Assembly: GCF_023115355.1 (NCBI RefSeq) | Contig: NZ_CP096021.1 | Coordinates: 310,001 to 374,000, forward strand | Source of the DNA: Halocatena salina | Lineage (GTDB): Archaea; Halobacteriota; Halobacteria; Halobacteriales; Haloarculaceae | Reading direction: 5' to 3' | Length of the DNA stretch: 64,000 nucleotides | Position numbers and translations under genes: made by a program | In this document: positions 24,826 to 33,794 of the stretch, one piece after another | How the letters are laid out: every line of letters begins with the position of its first letter | How positions within the stretch are numbered: the first letter of the stretch is position 1 | Notes under the pieces: model-generated | Databases searched by the model: none | Told to the model about the DNA's origin: nothing | The model's input: only the letters and a program-made list of their open reading frames with translations

Positions 24826-25575
24826 TCAGACGGTCGGCGAGAGAGCATCCAGCGGTTGATCGGCCGCGACGAACTGTTTAGCGAATTCGGCTTCAGCGCG
24901 CCGGAGGCGATAGGAGAGCGTCGAGCGAGGAATGTTGAGCGTCGCCGCCAACTCGGAGAGGTCGGTTTTCCGTGGCGTCTCGTAATAACCGTGCTCGACC
25001 GCGGCGCGGACTGCCTCGCGCTGTTCAGTAGCCAGCATCTCAGTCGCATTCGTCGTCTGTGAGCGGTGGGGAGCGAGTTCGGTCAGTCGCAGCATCTCCA
25101 TCCCGGCACACTCGCAAACTTCCGTGCGGAGGGCATCGAAAAATGCGTGGATATCGGCCTCGTTCGACAGGATGATTCGCCACGTATAGCGGCGGCCCTC
25201 GCGCTGCGTCTCGAACAACAGCCCAGTGCCTAACCACTCAAGGGCAAGATGCGGGACGGAGGTACAGACCGAGGTCCGCTCCCAATAGGTATAGAGCACG
25301 AGCGTCTCCTCCGTGCGATCGAGGACCTGCACCTCACAGTCCGCGCCGCAATCCTCGGTTACAAGACAGTCAGAGCAGTACTCCACCTCGAAGTATGCGT
25401 CTTCGAGCGCAGTCACTGCCTCCCGCTCACCGGTTGCATGATCGACCCGCCAGAGGCTCTCGGGCGTGACGTGACATGAGAGTGACCGGATCGCAGCATC
25501 GGAATACGTAGCGAGGGTATCCGCAACCGGATTACAGCCCGGTTCGTAATCGAGCGCGAAGACGAGTTCTCGCAT
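24826..25575 (-). CDS. Cys-rich HTH-10 (bacterio-opsin activator type) regulator
   Basis: The 249-residue transcription factor ends in the HTH-10 domain typical of haloarchaea (AAVEHGYYETPRKTDLSELA, then PRSTLSYRLRRAEAEF, about 188-235). The N-terminal sensor part has a clustered cysteine motif, Cys67-x2-Cys70-x5-Cys76-x3-Cys80, plus Cys14, Cys34 and further Cys near VCECAGME. Such clusters often bind Zn, Cd, Cu or Hg. Being just upstream of a Zn/Cd-type P-ATPase on the same strand, it is a good candidate for its metal sensor. I recall similar regulators beside metal ATPases in other haloarchaea, but direct evidence here is only the motif and position. Confidence 0.85.
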   Translation of the reverse strand: MRELVFALDYEPGCNPVADTLATYSDAAIRSLSCHVTPESLWRVDHATGEREAVTALEDAYFEVEYCSDCLVTEDCGADCEVQVLDRTEETLVLYTYWERTSVCTSVPHLALEWLGTGLLFETQREGRRYTWRIILSNEADIHAFFDALRTEVCECAGMEMLRLTELAPHRSQTTNATEMLATEQREAVRAAVEHGYYETPRKTDLSELAATLNIPRSTLSYRLRRAEAEFAKQFVAADQPLDALSPTV

Positions 25576-25623
25576 AGCCGAGGCTACGCAGGCCGTGATG
25601 AAAACGTGTGTCGCTTGGCCGTC

Positions 25624-25899
25624 TCAGATGGTATCGTCTGGGTCGTGTTCATCGGCCATGCGCGTCGCTTCCGTCGCGTACCGATCACGGGTATCGGAAT
25701 CTTTGACCGGCCCGAGCTGATCTGGCGAGACATCGAGCGCTGCATACGTCGATCGCGACGGTCCGGTGAAACTGGTGAGTGCGCGTTCTTTGCGGAGATA
25801 CTGCTCACCGTCAGGGGTCGCGTATACGAGAATGATGAGATTCTGTTCGTCATCCGAGTATGTGCGTTCGACCAACCACGTCCGGATTTGCGTTGTCAT
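25624..25899 (-). CDS. Small conserved haloarchaeal protein, function unknown
   Basis: The 91-residue protein is acidic and soluble. It starts MTTQIRTWLVERTYSDDEQN, with a beta-rich first half (LIILVYATPDGEQYLRKERA) and an acidic helical tail ending DEHDPDDTI. I chose the ATG at 25899 rather than an upstream in-frame start at 25989, because the first 30 residues of the longer form look non-coding. It lies 48 bases upstream of the metal regulator on the same strand and may be co-transcribed with it. No known domain. Confidence 0.6.
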   Translation of the reverse strand: MTTQIRTWLVERTYSDDEQNLIILVYATPDGEQYLRKERALTSFTGPSRSTYAALDVSPDQLGPVKDSDTRDRYATEATRMADEHDPDDTI

Positions 25900-26586
25900 T
25901 GTGGATATAACGGGGAAAGAGGGCGTTAGTAGCTTCGTTCGAGACGCCTCTCGTCCACCTGGGAGGAGGTGGAACCCGATCCCCGACAACGATTGCCTGC
26001 CAGAGGGACTTCATCCCCTCCTTACTCCTGCAGTGAGGTACGATCGCCGGTCGAGCGGGCGATGTTACGGCGAGCATGGAACCACCGCTTCAGTGCGCGA
26101 CAGTGCGCGACGGTACACAGGAGTGTACTGATGTGAATTCACGCGTCATCACAGAACGGACACCACTCCACGATCAGTCAAGACTGAACTGAAGGCCACC
26201 GACCTGAAGTGTGATGTTGTACGTGCCGAAATCAAGACCACGCTTTATCAGGTCGTCCCCAAACAGAAATTACGGGAATTGATCGATATCCTCGGCACAT
26301 GTTAGGATGAGGTCTCACCGACAAACATTGCCAAGAGGTACGTTACGACTGGCGCGGTCAATGCGCGAACTGTACGGACTGTGCAGTTGAAATCAGATAT
26401 CACTTAATTACCGCCTTGGTTGATACAGAGCATCTGTGTATCGGAGTCTGTCGTCACGTCAGTGAGATCCATAGTAGTAAGCCAGGGAGATTTCCTCATC
26501 TTCTCCACTGATGTTACAATATTAGCAAGTGGATACGACTTGCCGGAAGGTACACCCACATTGGCCTCACTGCCGTACGACGGAGT
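25900..26586. other. Gap with unidentified decayed coding sequence
   Basis: At about 26200-26310 the plus strand reads DLKCDVVRAEIKTTLYQVVP then KQKLRELIDILGTC and a stop. A following segment, SPTNIAKRYVTTGAVNART, looks like part of a winged-helix or helicase-linked domain. I could not name the parent. The last 150 bases before 26587 probably hold the promoter of the hydrolase gene. Confidence 0.35.
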
Positions 26587-27393
26587 ATGCCGCATATTGA
26601 GATGGAAGATGGCGTTGAGGTGTTCGTGCGTGATGTAGGCGAGGGAGACCCGATCGTCTTCCTCCACGGTTGGCCTCTCAACCACCGGATGTTCGAGTAC
26701 CAGTTCAACCATCTCTTAGATGATGGATTCCGATGTATCGGCATCGACCTCCGAGGGTACGGCAAGTCGGACAAGCCCTATGGTGACTACAGTTACGACC
26801 AGTTCGCAGACGATGTAAAAGGCGTTCTCGAAGCACTGGACATCGAGAGGACGACTCTGGCAGGCTTCTCGATGGGTGGGGGCACCGCCACCCACTATAT
26901 GAGCCGTCACGACGAGGCCTACGTCGACAAACTCGCGCTGTTGGCTGCCGCGAGCCCAGTCATCACCGAAAAACCGGACTTCCCGGAGGGGCTCACCGAG
27001 TCCGAGGTGAACCCGCTCATAGAGGGCGCTCGAACCGACCGAGCGAAGATGAACGCCGACTTCAGCGAACTGCTGTTCCACACCGACCAGAGCGAGGAGA
27101 TGTTACACTGGATCTGGCATCTCGGGATGGAAGCCGCCGGACAAGCGACGGTTGCCTCCGCGGAAACCTGGCGGGATGCGGACCTGCGCCCAGATTTAGA
27201 CGATATCACTGTCCCGACAAGGGTGTACCACGGCGTTCACGACGAGATCACTCCCATCGAAATCACCGGTGAAGTGCTCGCAGAGGGTATCGAGAACGCC
27301 GAACTGGTCCGCTTCCAGAACAGCGGCCACGGAGTGACCGCCGACGAAACCGAGCGACTGAACGAGGAACTGGCCGACTTTGCCGGACAATAG
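26587..27393 (+). CDS. Alpha/beta-hydrolase (haloperoxidase/esterase-like)
   Basis: The 268-residue cytosolic hydrolase has a complete catalytic triad: Ser95 in AGFSMGGGTATHY, Asp219 in VYHGVHDEITP and His248 in QNSGHGVTADE. The oxyanion motif is FLHGWPLN (26-33). The sequence type is that of cofactor-free chloroperoxidases and related esterases, which form peracids or cleave small esters. The ATG at 26587 gives the canonical length. No operon partner is visible. The natural substrate is unknown. Confidence 0.88.
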   Translation: MPHIEMEDGVEVFVRDVGEGDPIVFLHGWPLNHRMFEYQFNHLLDDGFRCIGIDLRGYGKSDKPYGDYSYDQFADDVKGVLEALDIERTTLAGFSMGGGTATHYMSRHDEAYVDKLALLAAASPVITEKPDFPEGLTESEVNPLIEGARTDRAKMNADFSELLFHTDQSEEMLHWIWHLGMEAAGQATVASAETWRDADLRPDLDDITVPTRVYHGVHDEITPIEITGEVLAEGIENAELVRFQNSGHGVTADETERLNEELADFAGQ

Positions 27394-28072
27394 TATCGGA
27401 GACGAGAACAATGTGGAGAGAGCACTCTTACTTTCCAGTGAGTCAGCCAGGCTCACCTTCTGACCTCAAGGCTGTTGAGACTCGGGGGTTGTGTATTCAA
27501 TCCCTCCACTGGGAGAACTGCACGGCGTTAGCAGTAGGATAGCCGTGGGAGGATGTTAGACTGATTTGTAGCCATCTTGGGATGCCACTGCCACTGTTGA
27601 TCTCCATTATGGGACGCCGCCTCATCTCGTCTTTCTACAGAGAGAAGCTCTTCGCTCTCTTCAGTAGACATATCTGTCGCCGTCGATAGAGACAGTACGG
27701 ACACGTCCCTTCTATGTACCGATCGGGTGACGGCTGGTCGAGTTCAGCATCCCACGCGACATCGAGTTCCATCCCGTAGACGTACCCGCGTTTATCGAGG
27801 CTCCTCACGGTCTCCCGTGTGAGTGCTGTGTTCACCACGTCGTGTGTGGCCGTAGTTATCGAACTCGATGTGAAACTGTGGAAACGTGGTCCGATACGTC
27901 TCATGCCATCGAAGCGCAAATGATTCGGGAGAGACGCCCTCCTGCTGTGCGTTCACGGCGATTGGTGTACTATGCATATCCGATCTGACGCGAACGCGGT
28001 CTGTTGACTGAACGTCCGGAGTGCACGGGCTAGGACGTCCTCTGCCCGACAGCCCAATTAGCTGGCTTCAGA
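27394..28072. other. Gap holding a metG relic
   Basis: The only recognisable content is the metG fragment at 27635-27980. A short in-phase piece upstream of it (ARALRTFSQQTAFASD, about 28010-28025) may continue the same relic. 27394-27630 shows nothing I can name. Confidence 0.45.
27635..27980 (-). pseudogene. Fragment of a methionyl-tRNA synthetase gene
   Basis: Two minus-strand frames together read like the catalytic N-terminal part of MetRS. The first gives DMHSTPIAVNAQQEGVSPES (counterpart of the DEHGTP..VNAEQEG motif) and HIEFDNYGHT. The second gives VVNTALTRETVRSLDKRGYV, DAELDQPSPDRYIEGTCPYC. The frame changes at about 27840 and everything after the first zinc-knuckle cysteines is missing. 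It must be a dead partial copy; an intact metG is expected elsewhere in the genome. Confidence 0.75.
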
Positions 28073-28720
28073 TCAAGTCTCGGAACGATTCTGTACAGAC
28101 TTGACGAATTCCTTGATTATTCGCCCTTCAGCACGGTGCAATACTCCGCTTGCAGCTGAGGAGTTGACCGCAAACGTGTTTGCCAACTCCGTTAGCGTAC
28201 AACGGCGGGGACTGTCATAGTAGCCACGCTCGACTGCTTCAGTGATGAACTCCCACTGACGCTCCGTGAGTAACTCCTCTGGAGAATGTGATTGGGACAA
28301 TGATTGGATTGTGAATGGAATGTTAGCAGCTGCTAATCTGTCTGTATACGCTGCCAATCGTTCGTGGGATGCCGTCATCTCTGTGGATAACCATCCGTCT
28401 TGCATTCGAGCAGGAAATTGTGGTATATTCCCTGTCGCCCGAAGTGCACGGTACGGTTCCGCCTCTGGAAACTGATACTGGATCAAAACCATCCGTTCAT
28501 CAGTGTAGACTACCTCATGCGAATCCATCTTCGGTACGTCGTCGAATTGTCGTACGATTTTGGTCTGGTTCTTCGTTGCTATTTCTACGAGTCCGAGCAG
28601 GCCATCATCTGTGAGATGGCTCGCCAACACCGTGAACGGAGTATTTGGAAATTCAGCAGATACGTGAGCCAGTGGATCTGCGGACGCTGCTGCATTGAAC
28701 CGCAATCGAACGGTTGGCAT
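28073..28720 (-). CDS. HTH-10 family transcriptional regulator
   Basis: This 215-residue regulator has a variable N-terminal sensor half and a C-terminal HTH-10 domain (LLTERQWEFITEAVERGYYD then CTLTELANTFAVNSSAASGV, about 150-210). I chose the ATG at 28720 because the family typically opens MPTVRxRF; an upstream start at 28801 would add 27 atypical residues. It is divergent from the nucleoside hydrolase gene, with about 190 AT-rich bases between them, and could regulate it. The sensor half contains no Cys cluster or known ligand domain that I can see. Confidence 0.8.
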   Translation of the reverse strand: MPTVRLRFNAAASADPLAHVSAEFPNTPFTVLASHLTDDGLLGLVEIATKNQTKIVRQFDDVPKMDSHEVVYTDERMVLIQYQFPEAEPYRALRATGNIPQFPARMQDGWLSTEMTASHERLAAYTDRLAAANIPFTIQSLSQSHSPEELLTERQWEFITEAVERGYYDSPRRCTLTELANTFAVNSSAASGVLHRAEGRIIKEFVKSVQNRSET

Positions 28721-28911
28721 TACACCCGGTGATTGCTGACGCCATATAAATGGATGAATATACTCACGACAGAACTCACCGATATTTCTCCGCTTGTACA
28801 CACCACGATGGTACTAGCAGTACAAATCGGGAAACACACCACAAGGAGTAAGACGCTGTTTATCGGTACTACAAAGCAAAATATACTACCCTGTTTTATT
28901 CGAGTATAAGT

Positions 28912-29871
28912 ATGGGAAGAAAGGTACTTTTGGACGTTGACACAGGTAACGATGACGCGATATTGCTGGCAATGATGCTTGCGGCTGAAGACGTTGACGT
29001 TGTCGGTGTTACCACTGTTTCTGGAAACTCAACTCTCAACAATACAACACAGAACACGCTATCAGTCCTGGAACTGTTCGATAGAACAGATGTCCCCGTT
29101 GCGAAGGGAGCTGAAAGACCACTAGTTCGAGAGCCTTGTGGTGCGGAATGGGTACATGGCGAGAACGGAATTCGAGGTGATCTACCGGCTTCAACAACCA
29201 GTCCGGTAGATCAGACTGCGATGGAATTCATCTGTGATCAGGTGAACAGCCACGGTAAGCACCTCACGATCGCGGCTGTAGGCCCACTCACAAATATCGC
29301 ACTAGCCATCGCCAATAGACCGACTCTACCTGACGAGATTGATGAATTATATCTAATGGGAGGATCAGCACATACGCACGGAAATACAACACCAGTAGCT
29401 GAGTTCAATTTCTGGGAGGACCCAGAGGCCGCTAGTCGAGTGATGCAGGATGGTTTCCCACGGATGGTGGGCTTAGACGTAACGAATCAAGCAACTGTAC
29501 TCCCTGAATTTGTCGATAAGATAGAGGATGCCTCGCCACCTCTCACTACTGTATCTCAGTGGTTTGATTACCCAGACGAACTGATGAAGATGGAATACGG
29601 GGCGAAGGTTCCGGCGATCCATGATGGGGTAGTCGGTGCAGATATCATTGGAAATATATTGGATTATGAATCGTACTATTTGGAAGTAGACACTACAGAC
29701 GGTCCGTCTCGTGGTGCAGTCATCTGTGATGTCCTAGGAATAATGGATACCGAGATGAACGTCATCTCTGAAGACCGAAATCGTCTCTCGCCCACAGGAA
29801 ACGTTGCTGAAAACATCGATATTGATCGATTCCGAGAAATAATATCAGAAACTATACTATATTACAACTGA
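28912..29871 (+). CDS. Inosine-uridine-type nucleoside hydrolase
   Basis: The 319-residue enzyme should cleave the N-glycosidic bond of ribonucleosides to base and ribose. The calcium-binding family signature DVDTGNDDA is at residues 8-16. Further conserved pieces are TIAAVGPLTNIALAI, the active-site EFNFWEDPEAA segment (Asn and Asp bind the ribose) and the C-terminal ATTDGPSRGA-like loop. It has a normal length. The base specificity cannot be told. A hairpin terminator lies 65 bases downstream, so it is probably monocistronic. Its codon use is somewhat more AT-rich than its neighbours, compatible with transfer. Confidence 0.9.
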   Translation: MGRKVLLDVDTGNDDAILLAMMLAAEDVDVVGVTTVSGNSTLNNTTQNTLSVLELFDRTDVPVAKGAERPLVREPCGAEWVHGENGIRGDLPASTTSPVDQTAMEFICDQVNSHGKHLTIAAVGPLTNIALAIANRPTLPDEIDELYLMGGSAHTHGNTTPVAEFNFWEDPEAASRVMQDGFPRMVGLDVTNQATVLPEFVDKIEDASPPLTTVSQWFDYPDELMKMEYGAKVPAIHDGVVGADIIGNILDYESYYLEVDTTDGPSRGAVICDVLGIMDTEMNVISEDRNRLSPTGNVAENIDIDRFREIISETILYYN

Positions 29872-29935
29872 AGTTAGGCAGATGAATTGCACGTACACGA
29901 GTGGGCTAGAACTCTATCGATGACGGTACGCGCGG

Positions 29936-29959
29936 GGGTGAGAAACGATTTTTTCACCC
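29936..29959 (+). terminator. Hairpin terminator after the nucleoside hydrolase
   Basis: GGGTGAGAAA pairs with TTTTTTCACCC around a CGA loop (one G-T pair). The stem is about ten pairs, with a T-run in its 3' arm, 65 bases after the stop codon. Confidence 0.55.
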
Positions 29960-30014
29960 GACTCCTCGACTGTGGGGACGTCTTAGTGCAAGGCTTTTGG
30001 AACGTCGGTCGTCA

Positions 30015-30030
30015 TACCCGTAGACGGGTA
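30015..30030 (-). terminator. Short perfect hairpin after the membrane-anchored hypothetical gene
   Basis: TACCCGT-AG-ACGGGTA, 7-base arms, 14 bases beyond the stop of the minus-strand gene at 30044. A terminator is plausible from position; the 2-base spacer means the stem would open slightly at the loop. Confidence 0.45.
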
Positions 30031-30043
30031 AGCTTTCGCCTCG

Positions 30044-30550
30044 CTACCGCAGTAACTCTGGCTGAGCAGAGGGAACGATGGAGTATTCTTGCGTGGAGTT
30101 CTTTGTCGATTCCGTTTCCCCGAATAGGCCGAAACCGGCGCTTCCGAGGAGGCCTACGAGTGTTCCTACCTCCGAGTCCGTCGAAGACACCTGAACTGTG
30201 GCGATCTTTTGACCGTCGAGCATGACGACAAACCGGTCGCCGAAGCCACCGGTCGGTTCCGTGGGCTCATAGCTGTTGAAGCCATCATAGGACACCGATG
30301 CAGGGCCGATGCTGATCGAACCTCCTTTATCGCAGTATCGTTCGCTCGTCTCGCTCTCACTACACTTGACCGTGACAAATCCCCCCACAACCCCTCTGTT
30401 AACCGTGAGCGTCGTCCCATTCTCGGTTTCGACGCTCACACCATCGGGAAGCTCTGGAGCACTGATAGCTGTCGCTGGTCCCACGAACACGCCTAGCACG
30501 AGGAACACGACGGTTGCTGAGAGCACGATATACGAGTCAAATTCTTCCAT
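30044..30550 (-). CDS. Membrane-anchored or secreted hypothetical protein
   Basis: This 168-residue protein has a Sec-type signal or anchor (IVLSATVVFLVLGVFVGPAT, residues 8-27). It is followed by a beta-rich extracellular domain with a Cys pair (CSESETSERYC) that could form a disulfide and an SISIGPASVSYDG strand. A second hydrophobic patch near residues 128-142 (VGTLVGLLGSAGFGLFG) may be a C-terminal membrane helix. I do not recognise a family. The neighbours, a nucleoside hydrolase and a GMC oxidoreductase pair transcribed away from it, give no clue. Confidence 0.65.
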   Translation of the reverse strand: MEEFDSYIVLSATVVFLVLGVFVGPATAISAPELPDGVSVETENGTTLTVNRGVVGGFVTVKCSESETSERYCDKGGSISIGPASVSYDGFNSYEPTEPTGGFGDRFVVMLDGQKIATVQVSSTDSEVGTLVGLLGSAGFGLFGETESTKNSTQEYSIVPSAQPELLR

Positions 30551-30680
30551 GATTCATTTCTTGATATATCTGGGAGATATTTATACAGTCCGGCCTCAAC
30601 CCGATCACATCAAGAATTATTTTATGATATTATATTACTAATATATTAAGTATATTTTAGTTCCAAAAGAATATTATTCG

Positions 30681-31706
30681 ATGGCTGTTCATGATCATAG
30701 TATGTCGCATCACTCCATTTCTCGTCGATCAGTGTTGCAAGCGCTCGTCGCCGTTGGGGGAACCGGATTCCTATCGGCTCCGGCACAGGGACTCTCTGAA
30801 AGTGAAGCGTCAATCACTGGTCCTCATACCCGCGCGACGTTCCGGGCTGCCGTCGACGCGGTCGTGCCACGGACACCGGAACTTCGGACGCTTGGAATAG
30901 AGCACGTCCCGGGAGGGCTGTCAGCGGGCGTCGACGAATACATCATCACTTATGTCAACGATCTCTTTTCGCTCGGTCTTCCCACACTCGGAAGTCTCAG
31001 TGATCTCCGACTCGCTGAGATCCTTTCCGCCGTTCTTGATCTGGGCGCTGTGAAGCTTATTGCTCTCGGTGGGAACGAGTCGGCTCCGAAACTGTCGCGT
31101 GCGCTTGCTCTCCTTGATCTCGATGGGCTGGTTGACCCGACGGACGCGCTTGCGGAGGGCCCGTTCGCCAAGCTCTCCCGACAGGATCGGCTCCGTGCGC
31201 TCGCAGTGTTCGATGACATTGAGTTCGACACCGCCGAGCTGCCTGGCCCACTCATCGAAGGCGACGGTGGGCTGGTCGCTCAGCTCATGGTGGCGTTCAC
31301 CGAACTGATCTACTACAGTGAATGGCAAGGCTATACGGACATCACCGCACCGCCAAGCGAGCGCGACTTTACGAACGATCCGAGTGCTGTCCAGAGCTGG
31401 CGACAAACCGATTTCCCAGGCGTTGCTGACGGCCACGCCGCGTTCCGAGGCTACTGGGGCACGCCCGACGGTTCGCTTGGGCGGGGCACGACCTGGCAGT
31501 CAATCGAAGCTGTCGAACGACCTCTCGAAATCACGTTCAAGTCGGGGCAGTTCCGGGAGAACGACTACGACACTGGGGACTATGAGGAAATCCACCCCGA
31601 ACGGGGCCGCAGTGACGGAGATCTGTTCCTCAGTGCGGCGCCCGACGCCGTGACCGGCGACGCCGGTGCCGATAAGAACGATGATATCCACAGAGAGGTG
31701 CGCTGA
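30681..31706 (+). CDS. Tat-exported small subunit of a GMC oxidoreductase
   Basis: The 341-residue protein begins with a His-rich leader and a twin-arginine signal (SRRSVLQALVAVGGTGFL, about 14-31). The mature part has the pattern of gluconate 2-dehydrogenase subunit 3-like proteins, with a TFRAAVDAVVPRTPE opening and, near the end, FTELIYYSEWQGY and an RQTDFPGVADGH segment. Such subunits escort the flavin subunit across the membrane by the Tat route. Its stop overlaps the start of the GMC gene (TGATG), so the two proteins are made together. Confidence 0.85.
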   Translation: MAVHDHSMSHHSISRRSVLQALVAVGGTGFLSAPAQGLSESEASITGPHTRATFRAAVDAVVPRTPELRTLGIEHVPGGLSAGVDEYIITYVNDLFSLGLPTLGSLSDLRLAEILSAVLDLGAVKLIALGGNESAPKLSRALALLDLDGLVDPTDALAEGPFAKLSRQDRLRALAVFDDIEFDTAELPGPLIEGDGGLVAQLMVAFTELIYYSEWQGYTDITAPPSERDFTNDPSAVQSWRQTDFPGVADGHAAFRGYWGTPDGSLGRGTTWQSIEAVERPLEITFKSGQFRENDYDTGDYEEIHPERGRSDGDLFLSAAPDAVTGDAGADKNDDIHREVR

Positions 31707-33442
31707 TGGTTGAGCGGGAGTACGACATCGTGGTTGTCGGGGCGGGCGGTGACGGTCCAGTCGCAGCATGGCGACTCGGTGAAGCCGGGCTGGACGTGTT
31801 AGTTCTCGAAGCAGGTCCGTTCCACGGCAATGAGCAGTGGCCGGCGCCTCACGAGAAGTCCGGTGCAGAGAGTTCCTCCCGGGTCGAAGACTTGAGTGGC
31901 GAGCTACTTGATGAGCAGTTCACCAAGCGCGAACTCGAAATGACCGAGAAGCTCCTATGGGGACCAGCTGACCACGAGCGCGGCTTCTGGTTCCGGACGT
32001 TTCCGGGTGACGGCGTGGTCATCCAGGCCGCTGGCGTCGGCGGGACGACGCTTTTGTATACGAGCAATCACCCACGGGCGTATCCGGCTGCCATCGACGA
32101 ACAAACCCACTGGCCCGACGCATTCGGCTACGAGGATCTGATCCCCTACTACCAACGGATCGAGGAGATGACCGAGGTTTCCCCAGCGCCCGTCACGGCC
32201 AAAGAGGAGCTGTTTTTTCGGGGTGCTGAAGCTGCTGGTTGGGAGCTCATCGACGGGAAGAACGTCACGAGGCCCGGCTACCGGCCACAACCCAATGCCA
32301 TCCGTCAGCCCGACGAGGCGCTTCACGTCTCTGCGGACTACCAGGGTGATTTTACCTATCCCGAGGTGACCGGTGACACGCTCGCGCTTGCAGAGATCAC
32401 GGGAAACCCCCATCCGATCGACGCCCCCTTTGAGGAGAAGGCAAAACGCGCGAGCAACGTCGCATTCATTCCGCAAGCGCTTCGAACCGGGAACGTGACG
32501 ATCCGCCCGAACGCGTTCGTCACCGACGTGCTGACCGAGACCCCGCTGGGCGATACCCCCACCGCGAGGGGCGTGGCGTTCCGCGATACGTGGTCCGGAG
32601 AGACACAGCGCGCAATTGCCGACACGGTAGTGCTCGCCGCCGGTGCCGTCGAGACTCCACGGCTGTGGCTCAACGCCGATCTCCCGCGCAATGAGTGGAT
32701 CGGAAAGGGACTGACGCTTCATTTCGGGGACAGTGTGATGGGCCTGTGGAAAGAGGATGTCCTCAACGACCGCATCGGCACAGACACTGTTGATCAACAC
32801 CATGGACAGAACATCGCTGCACGGTTCGACTATCCCGGACTCGGGATGCTCCAAACAACCGGTACGGGACCCGGAATCGGAGCGATTCTCGGATTCGGTG
32901 CAAGTCGGTCTGGCTTTTCGTTCATGAACGATCCCACAGACGCCCCGTGGGACACGATGGGGCGACTCGCTGGGACACGCCTCAAACGGATGCTCGCTGA
33001 CTACCGCCGTATGTTACCACTCTTGGTCGTCACGGACGATCGACCGAAGCAACGCAATGGGATCTCGGTTGCCCCCGGTGTGAGTGACGAACACGGACCG
33101 GTCCCACGGATCAATTACGTTCCGAGTGACGGTGACATCAAGCGCCGAGACCGGCTTGCAGAGATCGGCGCGGACATTCTTCGCCGGGCCGGGGCGGATC
33201 ACATCCACCGTTCGGACTCTCCCCCGACTGCGATCCACCTCCACTCGACGATGGCAATGGGGAAGGTTGTCGATACGGGCTGTGAGGCCTACGACGTGGA
33301 CCGCCTGTTCGTTGCCGATCATAGCGCGCTGGCGAACGGGCTGGGTGGGCCCAACCCGACGAATACAGGACAGGCACTCGCGGCACGAACGGCCGAGACG
33401 ATCCTTGACCGATACTTTCCGTCGGCCGAGTCACACTCGTAG
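31706..33442 (+). CDS. GMC-family FAD oxidoreductase
   Basis: The 578-residue flavoprotein has the FAD-binding fold at the N-terminus (IVVVGAGGDGPVAAWRLGEA, 8-27). The GMC signature is GVGGTTLLYTSNHPRAY, and the C-terminal catalytic part is HLHSTMAMGKVVDTGCEAYD, with ADHSALANGLGGPNPTNTGQ. These enzymes oxidise alcohols or sugars, such as gluconate, sorbitol or 2-keto acids. It has no signal of its own; export would depend on the Tat-tagged small subunit, which it overlaps. A cytochrome c subunit, usual in bacterial three-subunit dehydrogenases, is not encoded here, so the electron acceptor is open. Confidence 0.9.
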   Translation: MVEREYDIVVVGAGGDGPVAAWRLGEAGLDVLVLEAGPFHGNEQWPAPHEKSGAESSSRVEDLSGELLDEQFTKRELEMTEKLLWGPADHERGFWFRTFPGDGVVIQAAGVGGTTLLYTSNHPRAYPAAIDEQTHWPDAFGYEDLIPYYQRIEEMTEVSPAPVTAKEELFFRGAEAAGWELIDGKNVTRPGYRPQPNAIRQPDEALHVSADYQGDFTYPEVTGDTLALAEITGNPHPIDAPFEEKAKRASNVAFIPQALRTGNVTIRPNAFVTDVLTETPLGDTPTARGVAFRDTWSGETQRAIADTVVLAAGAVETPRLWLNADLPRNEWIGKGLTLHFGDSVMGLWKEDVLNDRIGTDTVDQHHGQNIAARFDYPGLGMLQTTGTGPGIGAILGFGASRSGFSFMNDPTDAPWDTMGRLAGTRLKRMLADYRRMLPLLVVTDDRPKQRNGISVAPGVSDEHGPVPRINYVPSDGDIKRRDRLAEIGADILRRAGADHIHRSDSPPTAIHLHSTMAMGKVVDTGCEAYDVDRLFVADHSALANGLGGPNPTNTGQALAARTAETILDRYFPSAESHS

Positions 33443-33454
33443 CTCACATGCGGG

Positions 33455-33775
33455 ATGACCAGTCCGATCACGGGACGATGTCGTCAAATCGCCATGGAAC
33501 TGGACGTTGACGTTGTCTTGGACGCGTTGGGCATCGACAGCGTCAAGGTCAGCTTTCGTGTCCGCGACCCCCCGCACCCTCAGCTCGGTCGTCAATGTCG
33601 CCTTGCCGATCTCGGCGAGGGAGACATGCCCTTCGAGGGGACGACAGCGAGTATCCGCATTCTAACCGTGGAGAAGTATGGTACGGTCTCGATTCGCCTG
33701 ACTAACGCCAGATCCTCCCGTACTCGCCCAACAGGTGAGTGGCGGCACTGGATTGGGCTACTTCGTTTTAAATAA
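33455..33775 (+). CDS. Doubtful ORF, 106 residues
   Basis: This frame begins 12 bases after the GMC gene. The middle part (MELDVDVVLDALGIDSVKVS, FRVRDPPHPQLGRQCRLADL) has the acidic character of real haloarchaeal protein and may start at the internal ATG at 33494. The C-terminus RSSRTRPTGEWRHW looks non-coding. It may be a degraded gene. No family recognised. Confidence 0.35.
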   Translation: MTSPITGRCRQIAMELDVDVVLDALGIDSVKVSFRVRDPPHPQLGRQCRLADLGEGDMPFEGTTASIRILTVEKYGTVSIRLTNARSSRTRPTGEWRHWIGLLRFK

Positions 33776-33794
33776 TCTAAAATTATCCACCCAT

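Noticed and set aside
31955-32854. 299-residue minus-strand open frame
   Set aside because: Antisense to the GMC oxidoreductase; no family-like motif.
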